The notes under the pieces are model-generated. The model was not told the origin of the DNA and did no database searches. It saw only the letters and a list, made by a program, of their open reading frames with translations. The position numbers and the translations under genes are program-made. Positions 23,912 through 32,340 of a stretch of DNA of 39,102 bases are shown here, piece by piece. This DNA comes from Methanobacteriota archaeon (GTDB taxonomy: Archaea > Thermoplasmatota > Thermoplasmata > RBG-16-68-12): NCBI GenBank assembly GCA_020029475.1, contig JAIBJG010000007.1:1-39102 (forward strand), given 5' to 3'. Within the stretch, counting starts at the first letter, position 1. Each line of letters starts with the position of its first letter.

Positions 23912-24853
23912 TCACGACTTCCGCTCCTCGATCAGCTCGAGGATCTTCGCGCGGTCCCGGATCTTCTTCAGCTCGTCCCTCCCGATCACGGCGGTCCCCC
24001 CGAGGGACATCTTCGAGACCCGCCGCTCCACGAAGAGGACGCTGTCCCGCTCCACGACCCGCGCGAGGTTCGCGACGATGCTCGCCTTGTCGTCCGCCCG
24101 CTCCCGGCCCCCCGCCATCCCCGTGAGGAGGACGATCTCCCGGTCCTTCGTGAATGCCTCGAAGGGACACTTCACGGTCGGGAGGACGTCGTACCCGAGG
24201 CGGGAGAGCCTCTGGAACACGTCCCGTTCGAACCGCTCGAACGCCTCGAAGCCCCGGAGGAGCTCCGACGTGCGGGCGGAGTACTGGAAGGGGTCCATCG
24301 GCACGACGAGGGGCTCCCCGAGGAACTCCTCGAGGCGGAGCGCGATGTCGATCGTCGCGGACATCCCATCCAGGTACATCTGGATCGCCCGCCGCGAGAC
24401 CCCGGCGACCTCCGCGAGGGCGCCGAGGGAGATCTGCCTCGCCTCCCGCGCGTGGCGGAGGGCCTCCCCGTCGAGCTTCACGTACATCCCGCCGGGGGCG
24501 GAGAAGATGAAGGGCGGCACGCCCTCCTCGAAGAAGTCGATGAAGGTCTGGCGGGAGAGGATCGGGACCCCGGAGCGGGAGTAGATCACCCCGCCCTCCA
24601 GGGGCCCGGCCCCGGACCGCTCCCCGATGAGGAGGGGGGCCCCTTTCAGGGTCGTCGCGATCATCCGGAGCTCCTCCGCGCCCTGCTTCGAGAACGCGTC
24701 CACGTTCAGGAGGACCTTCACCATCAGGAGGACCTCGTCCCGCCGGGCGACGATGTCGAACGCGAGCCCGCGGGTGTTCGTCTTCTCGTTCAGGAAGAAT
24801 CCGGTCTTCGCCAGGATCTGCCGGACGTCCTCAAGCAGGCGATCGCGGTTCAC
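23912..24853 (-). CDS. COG1395-type archaeal HTH transcriptional regulator
   Basis: A 313-residue protein. Residues 1-125 form the family's N-terminal domain, a restriction-endonuclease-like fold by resemblance (AFDIVARRDEVLLMVKVLLN, then TTLKGAPLLIGERSG). An XRE/Cro-type helix-turn-helix follows at about 134-165 (LRHAREARQISLGALAEVAG, recognition helix SRRAIQMYLDG). The C-terminal half repeats an alpha/beta pattern (GYDVLPTVKCPFEAF). Members are widespread in Archaea with unknown targets. GTG 24853 lies 22-31 nt after a strong TATA box, so an open frame that continues upstream to 25216 is not the gene. It is divergent from endA. Confidence 0.85.
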   Translation of the reverse strand: MNRDRLLEDVRQILAKTGFFLNEKTNTRGLAFDIVARRDEVLLMVKVLLNVDAFSKQGAEELRMIATTLKGAPLLIGERSGAGPLEGGVIYSRSGVPILSRQTFIDFFEEGVPPFIFSAPGGMYVKLDGEALRHAREARQISLGALAEVAGVSRRAIQMYLDGMSATIDIALRLEEFLGEPLVVPMDPFQYSARTSELLRGFEAFERFERDVFQRLSRLGYDVLPTVKCPFEAFTKDREIVLLTGMAGGRERADDKASIVANLARVVERDSVLFVERRVSKMSLGGTAVIGRDELKKIRDRAKILELIEERKS

Positions 24854-24874
24854 AGGAGAAAGACCCGCCTCGAC

Positions 24875-24884
24875 GTATATAAGA
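24875..24884 (-). promoter_or_regulatory. TATA box for the COG1395 regulator
   Basis: The minus strand reads TCTTATATAC, 22-31 nt before GTG 24853. It fixes the start of the gene. Confidence 0.6.
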
Positions 24885-24944
24885 TGTGCGCGGTGGAGAG
24901 ATTCCCATGGAGAGGCCCCGCGTCGCCCCTCGAGGCCCACCAAT

Positions 24945-24953
24945 CCTTTATCC
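24945..24953 (+). promoter_or_regulatory. TATA-like box for endA
   Basis: CCTTTATCC lies 25-33 nt before ATG 24978, the usual leaderless spacing in this window. Confidence 0.5.
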
Positions 24954-24977
24954 CGCCCTCCCGCATCGCGCCGCGCG

Positions 24978-26033
24978 ATGGCGGGCGAACTCCGGGGCGA
25001 GACGGTGATCGTCGACGATCCCGCGGAGGCCTCCGCCCTCCACAATCGCGGCTCGTATGGAGAGCCTCTCGGAGGTGGCGGGCTGTCCCTCACCATGCTC
25101 GAGGCGGTGTACCTCGTCGAGACCGGCCGGCTGGTGATCGCTAAGGATCGCGAGGAGCTCCCGATGCGGACCCTCTTTCGGACCGCCGCCGCAGGGTACG
25201 ACCAGTTCGAGATCAAGTATGTCGTGTACCGGGACCTCCGGCAGCGCGGGTATGTCGTCGTGGAGGGCGAGGGACCGCCGGACTTCCTAGTCTATCCCCG
25301 GGGCGGGACGCCGAAGAAGACCCCCGCGAAGTTCTGGGTCGCCGCGATCTCGGAGCGGGCCGTGTTCGACGCGGACGAGCTCGCTGCACTCCTCCACAGG
25401 GTCGCGGGCCACCGGAAGAACCTCCTCCTCGCGGTCGTGGACGAGGAGTCCGACCTCACGTACTACGCGGTGCGAGAGTCGGAGCCCGCGGGGAGGCCCC
25501 CGGAGCCCCTGCGGGGCGGGCCCGTCGCAACCGCGCACCTCCTGGAGGACCGCGCGATGGTCATCGACGAGAAGGAGGCGCAATCCCTCCATGGGAACGG
25601 GTTCTACGGGAAGATCGTGGGCCGGAGGCTCCAGCTCTCCCTGATCGAGACCGCGCACCTCCTGAAGCGCGGGGCGATCGAGCTCCGGAACGCGGACACG
25701 GACCGGCGGATCGCGCTCCCGCGGCTCCTCTCCGAGGCCCGCCGGATCCAGCCGGACTTCGACCTCCGCCTGAAGGTGTACGAGGACCTGAAGGCCCGGG
25801 GGATCATCGCGAAGACCGGGTTCAAGTACGGGTCCCACTTCCGCGCGTACGAGGGGGACCCGGACCGGACCCATGCGAAGTACCTGATCCACGCCCTCCC
25901 GGAGGGGTACCGGGGGATGTGGCCCGAGGTGAGCCGCGCCGTGCGGCTCGCGCACGGGGTGAAGAAGTCCCTCCTGTTCGCCGCAGCGGGGGAGCGGGTC
26001 CGGTACGTCAGGCTCGAACGCGTGCGGCCCTGA
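24978..26033 (+). CDS. endA: tRNA-intron endonuclease, two-repeat type
   Basis: A 351-residue enzyme that cuts pre-tRNA at bulge-helix-bulge sites. It has two tandem copies of the endonuclease unit, as in the archaeal two-domain class that works as a homodimer. The C-terminal copy has the full triad: Tyr291 in HFRAYEG, His299 in RTHAKYL and a lysine in HGVKKSLL (K329/K330). In the N-terminal copy the corresponding stretches are FLVYPRG, KKTPAKF and GHRKNLL, so the histidine is replaced by proline and this copy is probably structural. ATG 24978 fits the TATA-like box. The last 26 bases overlap the convergent HAD hydrolase gene. Confidence 0.93.
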   Translation: MAGELRGETVIVDDPAEASALHNRGSYGEPLGGGGLSLTMLEAVYLVETGRLVIAKDREELPMRTLFRTAAAGYDQFEIKYVVYRDLRQRGYVVVEGEGPPDFLVYPRGGTPKKTPAKFWVAAISERAVFDADELAALLHRVAGHRKNLLLAVVDEESDLTYYAVRESEPAGRPPEPLRGGPVATAHLLEDRAMVIDEKEAQSLHGNGFYGKIVGRRLQLSLIETAHLLKRGAIELRNADTDRRIALPRLLSEARRIQPDFDLRLKVYEDLKARGIIAKTGFKYGSHFRAYEGDPDRTHAKYLIHALPEGYRGMWPEVSRAVRLAHGVKKSLLFAAAGERVRYVRLERVRP

Positions 26034-26760
26034 CCGCGTCCGCGACGTATTGCGGGAGGCCCGCGAGGTTCCGGAGGGCCGCCTCCACGTACGGAGGCAT
26101 CGCGGCGGGAGGGAGTCGGGCCTCGCGATCCATCAGGAGGCACCGGAACCCCACGAGGGCCGCGGCCTTCAGATACTCCGGCCGGTCGTCCACGACGAAC
26201 GAGCGCTTCGGGTCGACCTTCAACCGGTCGACGATGCCCCGCCAGTACGCGGGGTCTGTCTTCCCCGCGTTCAGCATCTCTCCCGTGAAGAGGCCGTCGA
26301 GCTCGTCGAGGATCTTCGCCCCTCGGAGGGCCCCGCGGGCGTTCGACTCCGTCGCGTTCGTGGAGACGAAGACGCGATGGCGGTCCCTCCGGAGCCGGGC
26401 GATCGCGGAGCGGGCGTCGGGGAACGCGGCGTCGGTTGCGGACATCACGTCCAGGTCGAGGCTCACCGAGAGCCGGTGAGGGTCCGGCGGCGGCGGCACC
26501 TTCGCCTCCCGGAACATCCTCTCGATGTTCTCCGTGTCCGCGCGGGACACGACCTCGATCCAGGAGCCCCGCTCCCACGTCTCGGGCTCCCTCATGTGCT
26601 CCTCATACCACGCGAGTGCGACGTCGTGGGCCCGGAGCCAGCCCTCGATCGACCCGCCGTGGCGGGACCACAGGATCTCCGCTGCCCGCTGCCGGTACGC
26701 GGGGGTCATCTTGCGGGAGTCCGCGAGGACGCCCCACAGGTCCAGGAACACGTCCGCCAT
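26008..26760 (-). CDS. HAD-superfamily hydrolase
   Basis: A 250-residue protein with the haloacid dehalogenase-like motifs: nucleophile in VFLDLWGVLADS (D7; the +2 position is Trp instead of Asp), motif II HRVFVSTNAT, motif III lysine in NAGKTDPAY and motif IV FVVDDRPEYLKAA. A helical cap lies between about residues 20 and 110. The Trp at +2 recalls dehalogenases and a few phosphatases that do not follow DxD, so the reaction is open. The ATG is at 26760; TTAACATC-like sequence about 25 nt upstream could be the TATA element. It overlaps endA at the 3' end. Confidence 0.85.
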   Translation of the reverse strand: MADVFLDLWGVLADSRKMTPAYRQRAAEILWSRHGGSIEGWLRAHDVALAWYEEHMREPETWERGSWIEVVSRADTENIERMFREAKVPPPPDPHRLSVSLDLDVMSATDAAFPDARSAIARLRRDRHRVFVSTNATESNARGALRGAKILDELDGLFTGEMLNAGKTDPAYWRGIVDRLKVDPKRSFVVDDRPEYLKAAALVGFRCLLMDREARLPPAAMPPYVEAALRNLAGLPQYVADAVRAARVRA

Positions 26761-26816
26761 GGAGGCACGACCGAGAGCGCCCACGATGTTAAGGATGCCG
26801 GCGGGAAATCGCGACC

Positions 26817-27200
26817 CTACCCGGATCGGACGACCTCGAGGGCCTCCCGCCAGGAGGGCGGGACCCGGGAGCCTTTCACCGTCCAGCGCACGAACTTCGT
26901 CTCTGCCATGTGGGGCCGCATGGTCGCCATCGTCCCGAAGTGGGGCTCCGTCCCGACGAAATCCATCAGCGCCTGTTCGTCCTCCCAGACGGAGAGGGTG
27001 TAGAACTTCCTCGCGAGAATCTTCGCCCGGAACGAGAAGCCAAGGAGCCGGCTGGTCCCCTCGAGCTGTCTCGCGATCACGCCGGAGTACCGGAGGAACC
27101 TCGGGATCATCCGGAACCGCTTCAGGGGGAGATAGGAAACTAGGGCGAGGTACTCCCGGTCGGCCGCCGAGGCCGCGACGACGGTCCAAGGGCGGTCCAC
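26817..27200 (-). CDS. antibiotic biosynthesis monooxygenase (ABM)-fold protein
   Basis: A 127-residue protein (130 if the GTG at 27209 is used). RKFYTLSVWEDEQALMDFV and the C-terminal KFVRWTVKGSRVPPSW resemble dimeric alpha-beta barrel proteins related to spheroidene-monooxygenase-like and DUF3291 sequences. I cannot assign a substrate. GTG 27200 is preferred because GGAGGTG is 8 nt upstream; GTG 27209 would sit on this site. The gene starts within 16 bases of the stop of the six-helix membrane protein, so they are probably co-transcribed. Confidence 0.7.
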   Translation of the reverse strand: MDRPWTVVAASAADREYLALVSYLPLKRFRMIPRFLRYSGVIARQLEGTSRLLGFSFRAKILARKFYTLSVWEDEQALMDFVGTEPHFGTMATMRPHMAETKFVRWTVKGSRVPPSWREALEVVRSG

Positions 27201-27215
27201 CGTCGTCACACCTCC

Positions 27216-27818
27216 CTACGGGCTCACGCGGGAGCCGAAGTAGTACGCGACGATCCACGCGAGCGCGTTCCCCGTGACCTGGGGATAGAAGTCCCTCCAG
27301 CCCAGGAGGAGGACCCCGCACATGTACACCGTGAGGACGATCGCCCACACCGCGTTCAGGTTCCGGAACACCGCGACAACGGTGTTCGGCTTCTTTCCGA
27401 GCCGCTGCCGCCGTTCGACGATCGAGGCGATCGCGAACCCGATGAGATAGCTCGCGAGGACCTGCAGGATCAGGATGAACTCCTGGGCGAGAGGGCGGCC
27501 CCGAAACCAGAGGTACGCGATCACCGCGAAGAACCCGAACAGGAGGAACCCCCGCACCGCCCCTCTCGGGAGGTGGAGGGGGTGCGTCACGGGGACCGCC
27601 GTCGGGATCACGGGAGCGCTCACGGGGGCGGTGGACCGCACGCCGAAGTAGAAGGCGACGACGAGGAGGGACGCCTCCAGGAGGATTGTGGCGACGGGCA
27701 GGTCCCGGATGACCTGATACCACAGGGACCCGCAGAGGACGATCGCGAGAATCGCCCGCACGCTGCCTTGGGGGAGGCCGAGGGGCGCGGGATACTTCGG
27801 GATCGCGGGGAGGGCCAT
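27216..27818 (-). CDS. polytopic membrane protein with internal duplication
   Basis: A 200-residue protein with about six hydrophobic segments. Two copies of the motif LP-[QR]-G-[SA]-VR-x-x-L occur (LPQGSVRAIL near residue 15 and LPRGAVRGFL near residue 83), each just before a membrane helix, which suggests an ancient duplication of a two- to three-helix unit. The family is not recognised. ATG 27818 is chosen because the start is MALPAIPKYPAPLGLP; upstream in-frame codons to 27869 look non-coding. It is divergent from the DUF1028 gene. Confidence 0.7.
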   Translation of the reverse strand: MALPAIPKYPAPLGLPQGSVRAILAIVLCGSLWYQVIRDLPVATILLEASLLVVAFYFGVRSTAPVSAPVIPTAVPVTHPLHLPRGAVRGFLLFGFFAVIAYLWFRGRPLAQEFILILQVLASYLIGFAIASIVERRQRLGKKPNTVVAVFRNLNAVWAIVLTVYMCGVLLLGWRDFYPQVTGNALAWIVAYYFGSRVSP

Positions 27819-27921
27819 CGCTCTTGGAACGGCGGATGAGGGGCGCGAGCATAGAGCTTTTGCAGGCAATCCTCAAATGGCGCGAGGCGCTTCCGGACTC
27901 GCCTCACGGGAGGGGGACGGC

Positions 27922-28785
27922 ATGACGTTCAGCATCGTTGCGTTCGATCCCAGGACGAAGGACCTCGGGGTCGCCGTCGAGTCGAAGTTCCCCGCCGTCG
28001 GGAATGCGGTGCCGTTCGCCCAAGCGGGTGTCGGAGCGGTCGCGACACAGAGCTGGGCGAACACGACGTACGGCCCGAAGGGGCTCGCGCTGCTGAAGCG
28101 GCGGATGAGCCCCGCCAAGGTCCTCGACGAACTCACCCGGAGGGACCGGGACCGCGCGAAGCGCCAGGTCGGGATCGTCGACGCCCGGGGGCGGCCCGCC
28201 GCGTACACCGGGTACGGATGCAACCCATGGGCGGGGCACATCGTGGGCCGCGGGTTCGCGTGCCAGGGGAACATCCTCGCAGGAGAGGCCGTCGTCACGG
28301 GGATGGCCCGCGCGTTCGAGTCCACGGAGGGGGACCTCCCCGTGAAGCTCCTTGCGGCCCTCGTCGCGGGCCAAGCGGCGGGTGGCGACCGCCGCGGGCA
28401 GCAGTCCGCGGCCCTCCTCGTGGTCCGCGCAAGGGGCGGGTACGGCGGGTTCAACGACCGGTGGATCGACCTCCGCGTGGACGACCACCCGAGGCCGATC
28501 GAGGAACTCGTCCGGATCTTCAACGTGTACGACCTCACGATGCTCACCCGCGAGGACCCGAAGGACGCCGTCCCGATCACGCCGGAGGTCGCGAGATTCC
28601 TCCAGCGGTTCCTCAAGGAGTCCGGCTACTACACGGGGGCCGTCCTCGGCCGCTGGGACGAGAGGACCCGCCACGCGTTCGAGGAGTGGATGGGGGTCGA
28701 GAACCTGGAGGAGAAGGTCCGGAAGGACGGGAGGCTCTGGGCCTCCGTGTGGCGGCACGTCCGGGGGAAGGCGGGCGCGCGGTAG
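27922..28785 (+). CDS. DUF1028 family Ntn-hydrolase-like protein
   Basis: A 287-residue protein. Residues 1-215 match DUF1028: TFSIVAFDPRTKDLGVAVES at the very N-terminus, GVGAVATQSWAN, AYTGYGCNPWAGH, CQGNILAG, GQAAGGDRRGQQSAAL and LRVDDHPRPIEEL. The family has an Ntn-hydrolase-like fold, and Thr2 or Ser4 is a potential catalytic residue. The C-terminal 60 residues (VARFLQRFLKESGYYTGAVL) look like a peptidoglycan-binding-type three-helix module, as found in some family members. Function unknown, probably peptide or amide hydrolysis. ATG 27922 follows GGGAGGGGG by 5-6 nt; ATG 27877 is less likely because it lacks this. Confidence 0.85.
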   Translation: MTFSIVAFDPRTKDLGVAVESKFPAVGNAVPFAQAGVGAVATQSWANTTYGPKGLALLKRRMSPAKVLDELTRRDRDRAKRQVGIVDARGRPAAYTGYGCNPWAGHIVGRGFACQGNILAGEAVVTGMARAFESTEGDLPVKLLAALVAGQAAGGDRRGQQSAALLVVRARGGYGGFNDRWIDLRVDDHPRPIEELVRIFNVYDLTMLTREDPKDAVPITPEVARFLQRFLKESGYYTGAVLGRWDERTRHAFEEWMGVENLEEKVRKDGRLWASVWRHVRGKAGAR

Positions 28786-28798
28786 CCGCGCGCGTCGA

Positions 28799-30313
28799 CT
28801 ACATCCGCCGCGATGCGATGCGACCCGCGACGATCGTCATGGAGACCCCGCCCTCCCGGATCCGCTCCGGCTCCCGCCACGGATCCCCCTCGAGGACGAC
28901 CGCGTCGCCGGATTTCCCAGAGGCGAGCATCCCGTGCACGTCCTCCTGGAAACCCGCCACGGCCCCGCCCACCGTGTACGCCCCGACGGCCTGGTCCACC
29001 GTGAGCCTCTGGATGCCGAACGGCGCGTTCACCGCCCAGTGGATCCCCTCGAGGGGGCCGTACGGCATCCCATCGGACCCGAAGGCGAGGGTCACGCCCT
29101 TCTCGAGGATCTCCCGGTACGGGTTGTTGCGGGCGTTCCGCTCGAACCCGAGCCGCGTCTCGTACAGGCCGCGGGGGAGGGACCACCGACCGATGAAGTT
29201 CGGCTGGCACGACGCGACGATCCCGTGGCGGGCAATCCGCTCGATGTGTTCGGGATGGAGGAGCTCCGCGTGCTCGATCCGGTGGCGGGGGCCCGGGTCC
29301 GGGGCGACCGCCTCGATCGTCTCGATCACGAGCTCAATCGCGCGGTCCCCGATCGCGTGCACGGCGGCCTGGAACCCGGCGCCATGGATCCCCGCCAGGA
29401 GGTCCCGGAGCTCGCGTGGCGGGTGGATCAGCATGCCGCCCTCCGTGGGGTCGTCCCGGTACGGCTCGAAGAGGGCGGCGGTGCGGGCGCCGAGGGAGCC
29501 GTCGCCGAAGAGCTTGATCGCACCGAGCCGAAGCCAGTCGTCCCCGAATCCACGCGAGAGGCCCGCAGCGGCGAGATGCGACAGGAGGCGTTCGCGGGGC
29601 ATCAGGGTCACGCGCAAGGGGAGGGCCCCCGCGGCCCTCGCGATCTGGTACGCGCGGATCTCGCCCTCCCCGACGACGTCGTGGACCCCGGTGATCCCGA
29701 GCCGGAGGGCGCGCGTCGCGACCGCCCGGAAGTTCGCCGCGAGGCCCTCCGGGCCCGGCCACACGACCTCCCACATCGCCTCGAGTGCGCCCTCCTTCAG
29801 AATGCCCGTCGGCTGCCCTGCGGACGTCGTCTCGAAACCCCGCGTCCCGGCGGGAATCTTGAGGAGAACCAGGGCGGGGGAATTCACTGCGGCCATGTGG
29901 CGGTCTACCCGAACCGCCGCAATCGGGACCGTCGTCGAGACCGTGTCGAGATCGCCGCGGGTGAGATAGCGGGCCTCCGGCCACCGGGACTCGTCCCAGT
30001 CGTCCGCGACGACCCACTCCTCGGGGAGCGCCCCTCCCACCGTCGCCCTCAGGACCTCCAGCGCGCCACCAACGGAACCCGCGCCGCCGAGGTCGATGTT
30101 CGCATCCCGCGCAGCGCTCTCCATGAGATGCGCGTGCGCGTCGATGAACCCCGGGACGACGACCTTCCCGCCGAGCTCGAGGATCTCCGTCTTCTTCCCG
30201 GCCCACGCCTCCGCCTGCGCGTTCGTCCCGACGGCGAGGATCCGGCCGTCGCCGAACGCAATCCCCTTCGCGAGGGGCTTCGCCGGGTCCATCGTGTGGA
30301 TCGCCCCGTCCAC
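28799..30313 (-). CDS. YtcJ-like metal-dependent amidohydrolase (start uncertain)
   Basis: From GTG 30313 the product has 504 residues and belongs to the amidohydrolase 3 (YtcJ) family. Metal-site motifs are present: GFIDAHAHLME, the lysine in GAIKLFGDGSLGA, AVHAIGDRA, HRIEHAELL and the aspartate in FGSDGMPYGP. The usual N-terminal strand (GADLVLVDG) lies in frame upstream of the GTG, but the only codon there resembling a start is ATA at 30337-30335, overlapping the TAG of the aminotransferase (ATAG). An ATG at 30292 would be shorter still. The substrate is unknown; relatives hydrolyse amides such as formamides and acyl derivatives. It follows the aminotransferase in an operon. Confidence 0.85.
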   Translation of the reverse strand: MDGAIHTMDPAKPLAKGIAFGDGRILAVGTNAQAEAWAGKKTEILELGGKVVVPGFIDAHAHLMESAARDANIDLGGAGSVGGALEVLRATVGGALPEEWVVADDWDESRWPEARYLTRGDLDTVSTTVPIAAVRVDRHMAAVNSPALVLLKIPAGTRGFETTSAGQPTGILKEGALEAMWEVVWPGPEGLAANFRAVATRALRLGITGVHDVVGEGEIRAYQIARAAGALPLRVTLMPRERLLSHLAAAGLSRGFGDDWLRLGAIKLFGDGSLGARTAALFEPYRDDPTEGGMLIHPPRELRDLLAGIHGAGFQAAVHAIGDRAIELVIETIEAVAPDPGPRHRIEHAELLHPEHIERIARHGIVASCQPNFIGRWSLPRGLYETRLGFERNARNNPYREILEKGVTLAFGSDGMPYGPLEGIHWAVNAPFGIQRLTVDQAVGAYTVGGAVAGFQEDVHGMLASGKSGDAVVLEGDPWREPERIREGGVSMTIVAGRIASRRM

Positions 30314-30333
30314 GAGGACGAGGTCCGCGCCCG

Positions 30334-31545
30334 CTATCGGACGGGCTCGAGCTTTCGAAGGCGTGTCGCGGCCTCCTGGAGGGTCTCGTCCCGTTTCGAG
30401 AACATGAACCGGACGTACGGCTTTCCGTCCTCCGGCTCCGAGAAGAACGAGCTCCCGGGGACGACCGCGACCCCGATCCTCTCGACGAGATGGCGGGTGA
30501 ACGCCCAGTCGTCCTCGAAGCCGAAGGGCGTGTGGTCCGCCATGATGTAGTACGCGCCGTCCGGCCGCACCGCCTCGAAGCCGACGTCCTGAAGCACCCG
30601 CCACAGGAGGTCCCGCTTCCGCTCGTACATCGCCGCGAGGCCGCGGTAGTACGAGTCCGGGAACCCGAGGGCGACGGCGCCCGCGATCTGGAGCGGATGC
30701 GGCGCGCCCACGGTGAGGAAGTCGTGGACCCTCTTCATCGCGTCCGCGATCGTCTTCGGCGCGATCGCCCACCCGACCCGCCAACCCGTGACGCTGTACG
30801 TCTTCGATAGCCCGTTGATCGTGATCGTGCGGTCCGCCATGGAGCCGAGGGTCGCGATCGAGAGGTGGGACTTCCCTCCATAGAGGATGTGCTCGTAGAT
30901 CTCGTCCGTGATCGCGACCGCGTCGCGGTCCGTGACGAGGTCCGCGACGATCTTGAGTTCCTCGCGGGAGAACACCTTCCCCGTCGGGTTGTTCGGCGTG
31001 TTCAGGACGATCGCCTTCGTCTTCGGGGTAAACGCGGCCTTCAGCGCCTCCTCGTCGATCTCCCAGGAAGGCCACGCCATCCGGACGAACCTCGCCTTCG
31101 CGCCGCTCACGATCGCGTCGGGGCCGTAGTTCTCGTAGAACGGCTCCGGGATCACGACCTCGTCCCCCGGATCCACGACGCTGAGCATCGCGGCCATCAT
31201 CGCCTCCGTCGCGCCGCACGTGACGACGATATTCGCCTCGGGGTCCGCGTCGATCCCGGTGAACCGCTTCGCCTTCGCCGCGATCGCGTCCCGGAGGGGT
31301 TTCGCCCCCCAGGTGATCGCGTACTGTTGAAAGGGGCCCGTGAGCGCCTCCCGCGCCGCCTCCACGATCTCCCGCGGCGGGTCGAAGTCCGGGAAGCCCT
31401 GGGAGAGGTTCACGGCGCCGTGCTTCGCCGCGACCCGGGTCATCTCCCGGATCACGCTCTCCGGGAAGTGCTGGACCCGCTCCGCGACCCGACGGTCCTC
31501 GATCCGGTATCCGAAGGACCGCGTCCCCCGCGCTTTCTTCGCCAT
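30334..31545 (-). CDS. class I/II PLP-dependent aminotransferase
   Basis: A 403-residue fold-type I aminotransferase. VNLSQGFPDFDPP at about residue 45 is typical of the kynurenine/glutamine-transaminase K and methionine aminotransferase group. NNPTG lies at 185-189, DEIYEHILYGG near 214, and the PLP lysine K248 is in INGLSKTYSVTGWR. The C-terminal arginine that binds substrate carboxylate is probably in PYVRFMFS. It transfers amino groups between amino acids and 2-oxoacids; the exact substrate is open. The start is ATG 31545. The downstream amidohydrolase may act on a product of the same pathway, but this is context only. Confidence 0.92.
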   Translation of the reverse strand: MAKKARGTRSFGYRIEDRRVAERVQHFPESVIREMTRVAAKHGAVNLSQGFPDFDPPREIVEAAREALTGPFQQYAITWGAKPLRDAIAAKAKRFTGIDADPEANIVVTCGATEAMMAAMLSVVDPGDEVVIPEPFYENYGPDAIVSGAKARFVRMAWPSWEIDEEALKAAFTPKTKAIVLNTPNNPTGKVFSREELKIVADLVTDRDAVAITDEIYEHILYGGKSHLSIATLGSMADRTITINGLSKTYSVTGWRVGWAIAPKTIADAMKRVHDFLTVGAPHPLQIAGAVALGFPDSYYRGLAAMYERKRDLLWRVLQDVGFEAVRPDGAYYIMADHTPFGFEDDWAFTRHLVERIGVAVVPGSSFFSEPEDGKPYVRFMFSKRDETLQEAATRLRKLEPVR

Positions 31546-31651
31546 GGGCCTCCGTGACCGCGGGTCCATGGGGGGCGGATGGAAAAACGTGTCGCGAGCG
31601 CCGCCACCCGGGCCGGAAAGTCTTTTCGCGGCCCCGCCCCTGGGAGGATCG

Positions 31652-32299
31652 ATGGTCCAGGAGACGGACCTCGCATACCTGTTCGCAGGACTCATCGCCG
31701 CGAGCGCCGTCCTCCTGCTGTTCCTCCCGCTCCTCCGGCACATCTCCCTGTTCGCGATGAACCGGATCGCGTCCGCGGCGATACTGGCGGGGATCGTCCT
31801 CCTCGCCGTCGGCGCGATCGCCCTCGTCGTCCTCGCGGTCTCGAATCCCGCGTACTTCGCACCCATCGCGGCGGTCACCGCCGCCCTCCGCATCGGCTCG
31901 CCGATCCTGCTGTACCGGAAGGTCCGGGACCGGTTCGAGGCGCATCGGACGTGGGGCGTCCTCCGGTGGATCCTCCTGATCGCGTTCCTCGGGCTCGCGG
32001 GGTTCCTGCTCGTCCACCTCATCGTGGGCCCTTCCACGGGCACCTCGATCGGGGCCCTCGCCCTCAGCGAACGGCTCATCATGGCCCTCGGCGCGTCCGC
32101 CCTGTTCGCGCGGTTCGCCCTCCGCGTCCGTCCCCAGGAACGCGTCTCCCTGTGGCCCGTGTGGCTCGCGGCCCTCCTGTTCGCAATCGCGTTCATCGTG
32201 GTCGCCCCGTACGCGTTCCCCGCGTTCGCGATCGTGTACACCGCATCGGGTGTCGTGGGCTGGCTCCTCGGCGCCGGCGTGCTCTGGCGGGATTGGTGA
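31652..32299 (+). CDS. hypothetical polytopic membrane protein
   Basis: A 215-residue protein with about six or seven hydrophobic helices (first: AYLFAGLIAASAVLLLFL) and short basic loops (YRKVRDRFEAHRTWG; RVRPQERVS). No transporter signature or enzyme motif is seen. ATG 31652 follows GGGAGGA by 4-5 nt. It is divergent from the aminotransferase gene and lies 41 bases upstream of phzF-like, which appears to have its own AT-rich promoter (GATGAAATAGC). Confidence 0.7.
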   Translation: MVQETDLAYLFAGLIAASAVLLLFLPLLRHISLFAMNRIASAAILAGIVLLAVGAIALVVLAVSNPAYFAPIAAVTAALRIGSPILLYRKVRDRFEAHRTWGVLRWILLIAFLGLAGFLLVHLIVGPSTGTSIGALALSERLIMALGASALFARFALRVRPQERVSLWPVWLAALLFAIAFIVVAPYAFPAFAIVYTASGVVGWLLGAGVLWRDW

Positions 32300-32340
32300 G
32301 CCGCAACAGATGAAATAGCGGGGCCGCGCTCCGCGGGCGC

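Noticed and set aside
28799-32017. One open frame of 1072 codons spanning the amidohydrolase and the antisense of the membrane protein
   Set aside because: Only the last ~510 codons resemble a protein family; the rest is the aminotransferase read in the wrong frame.
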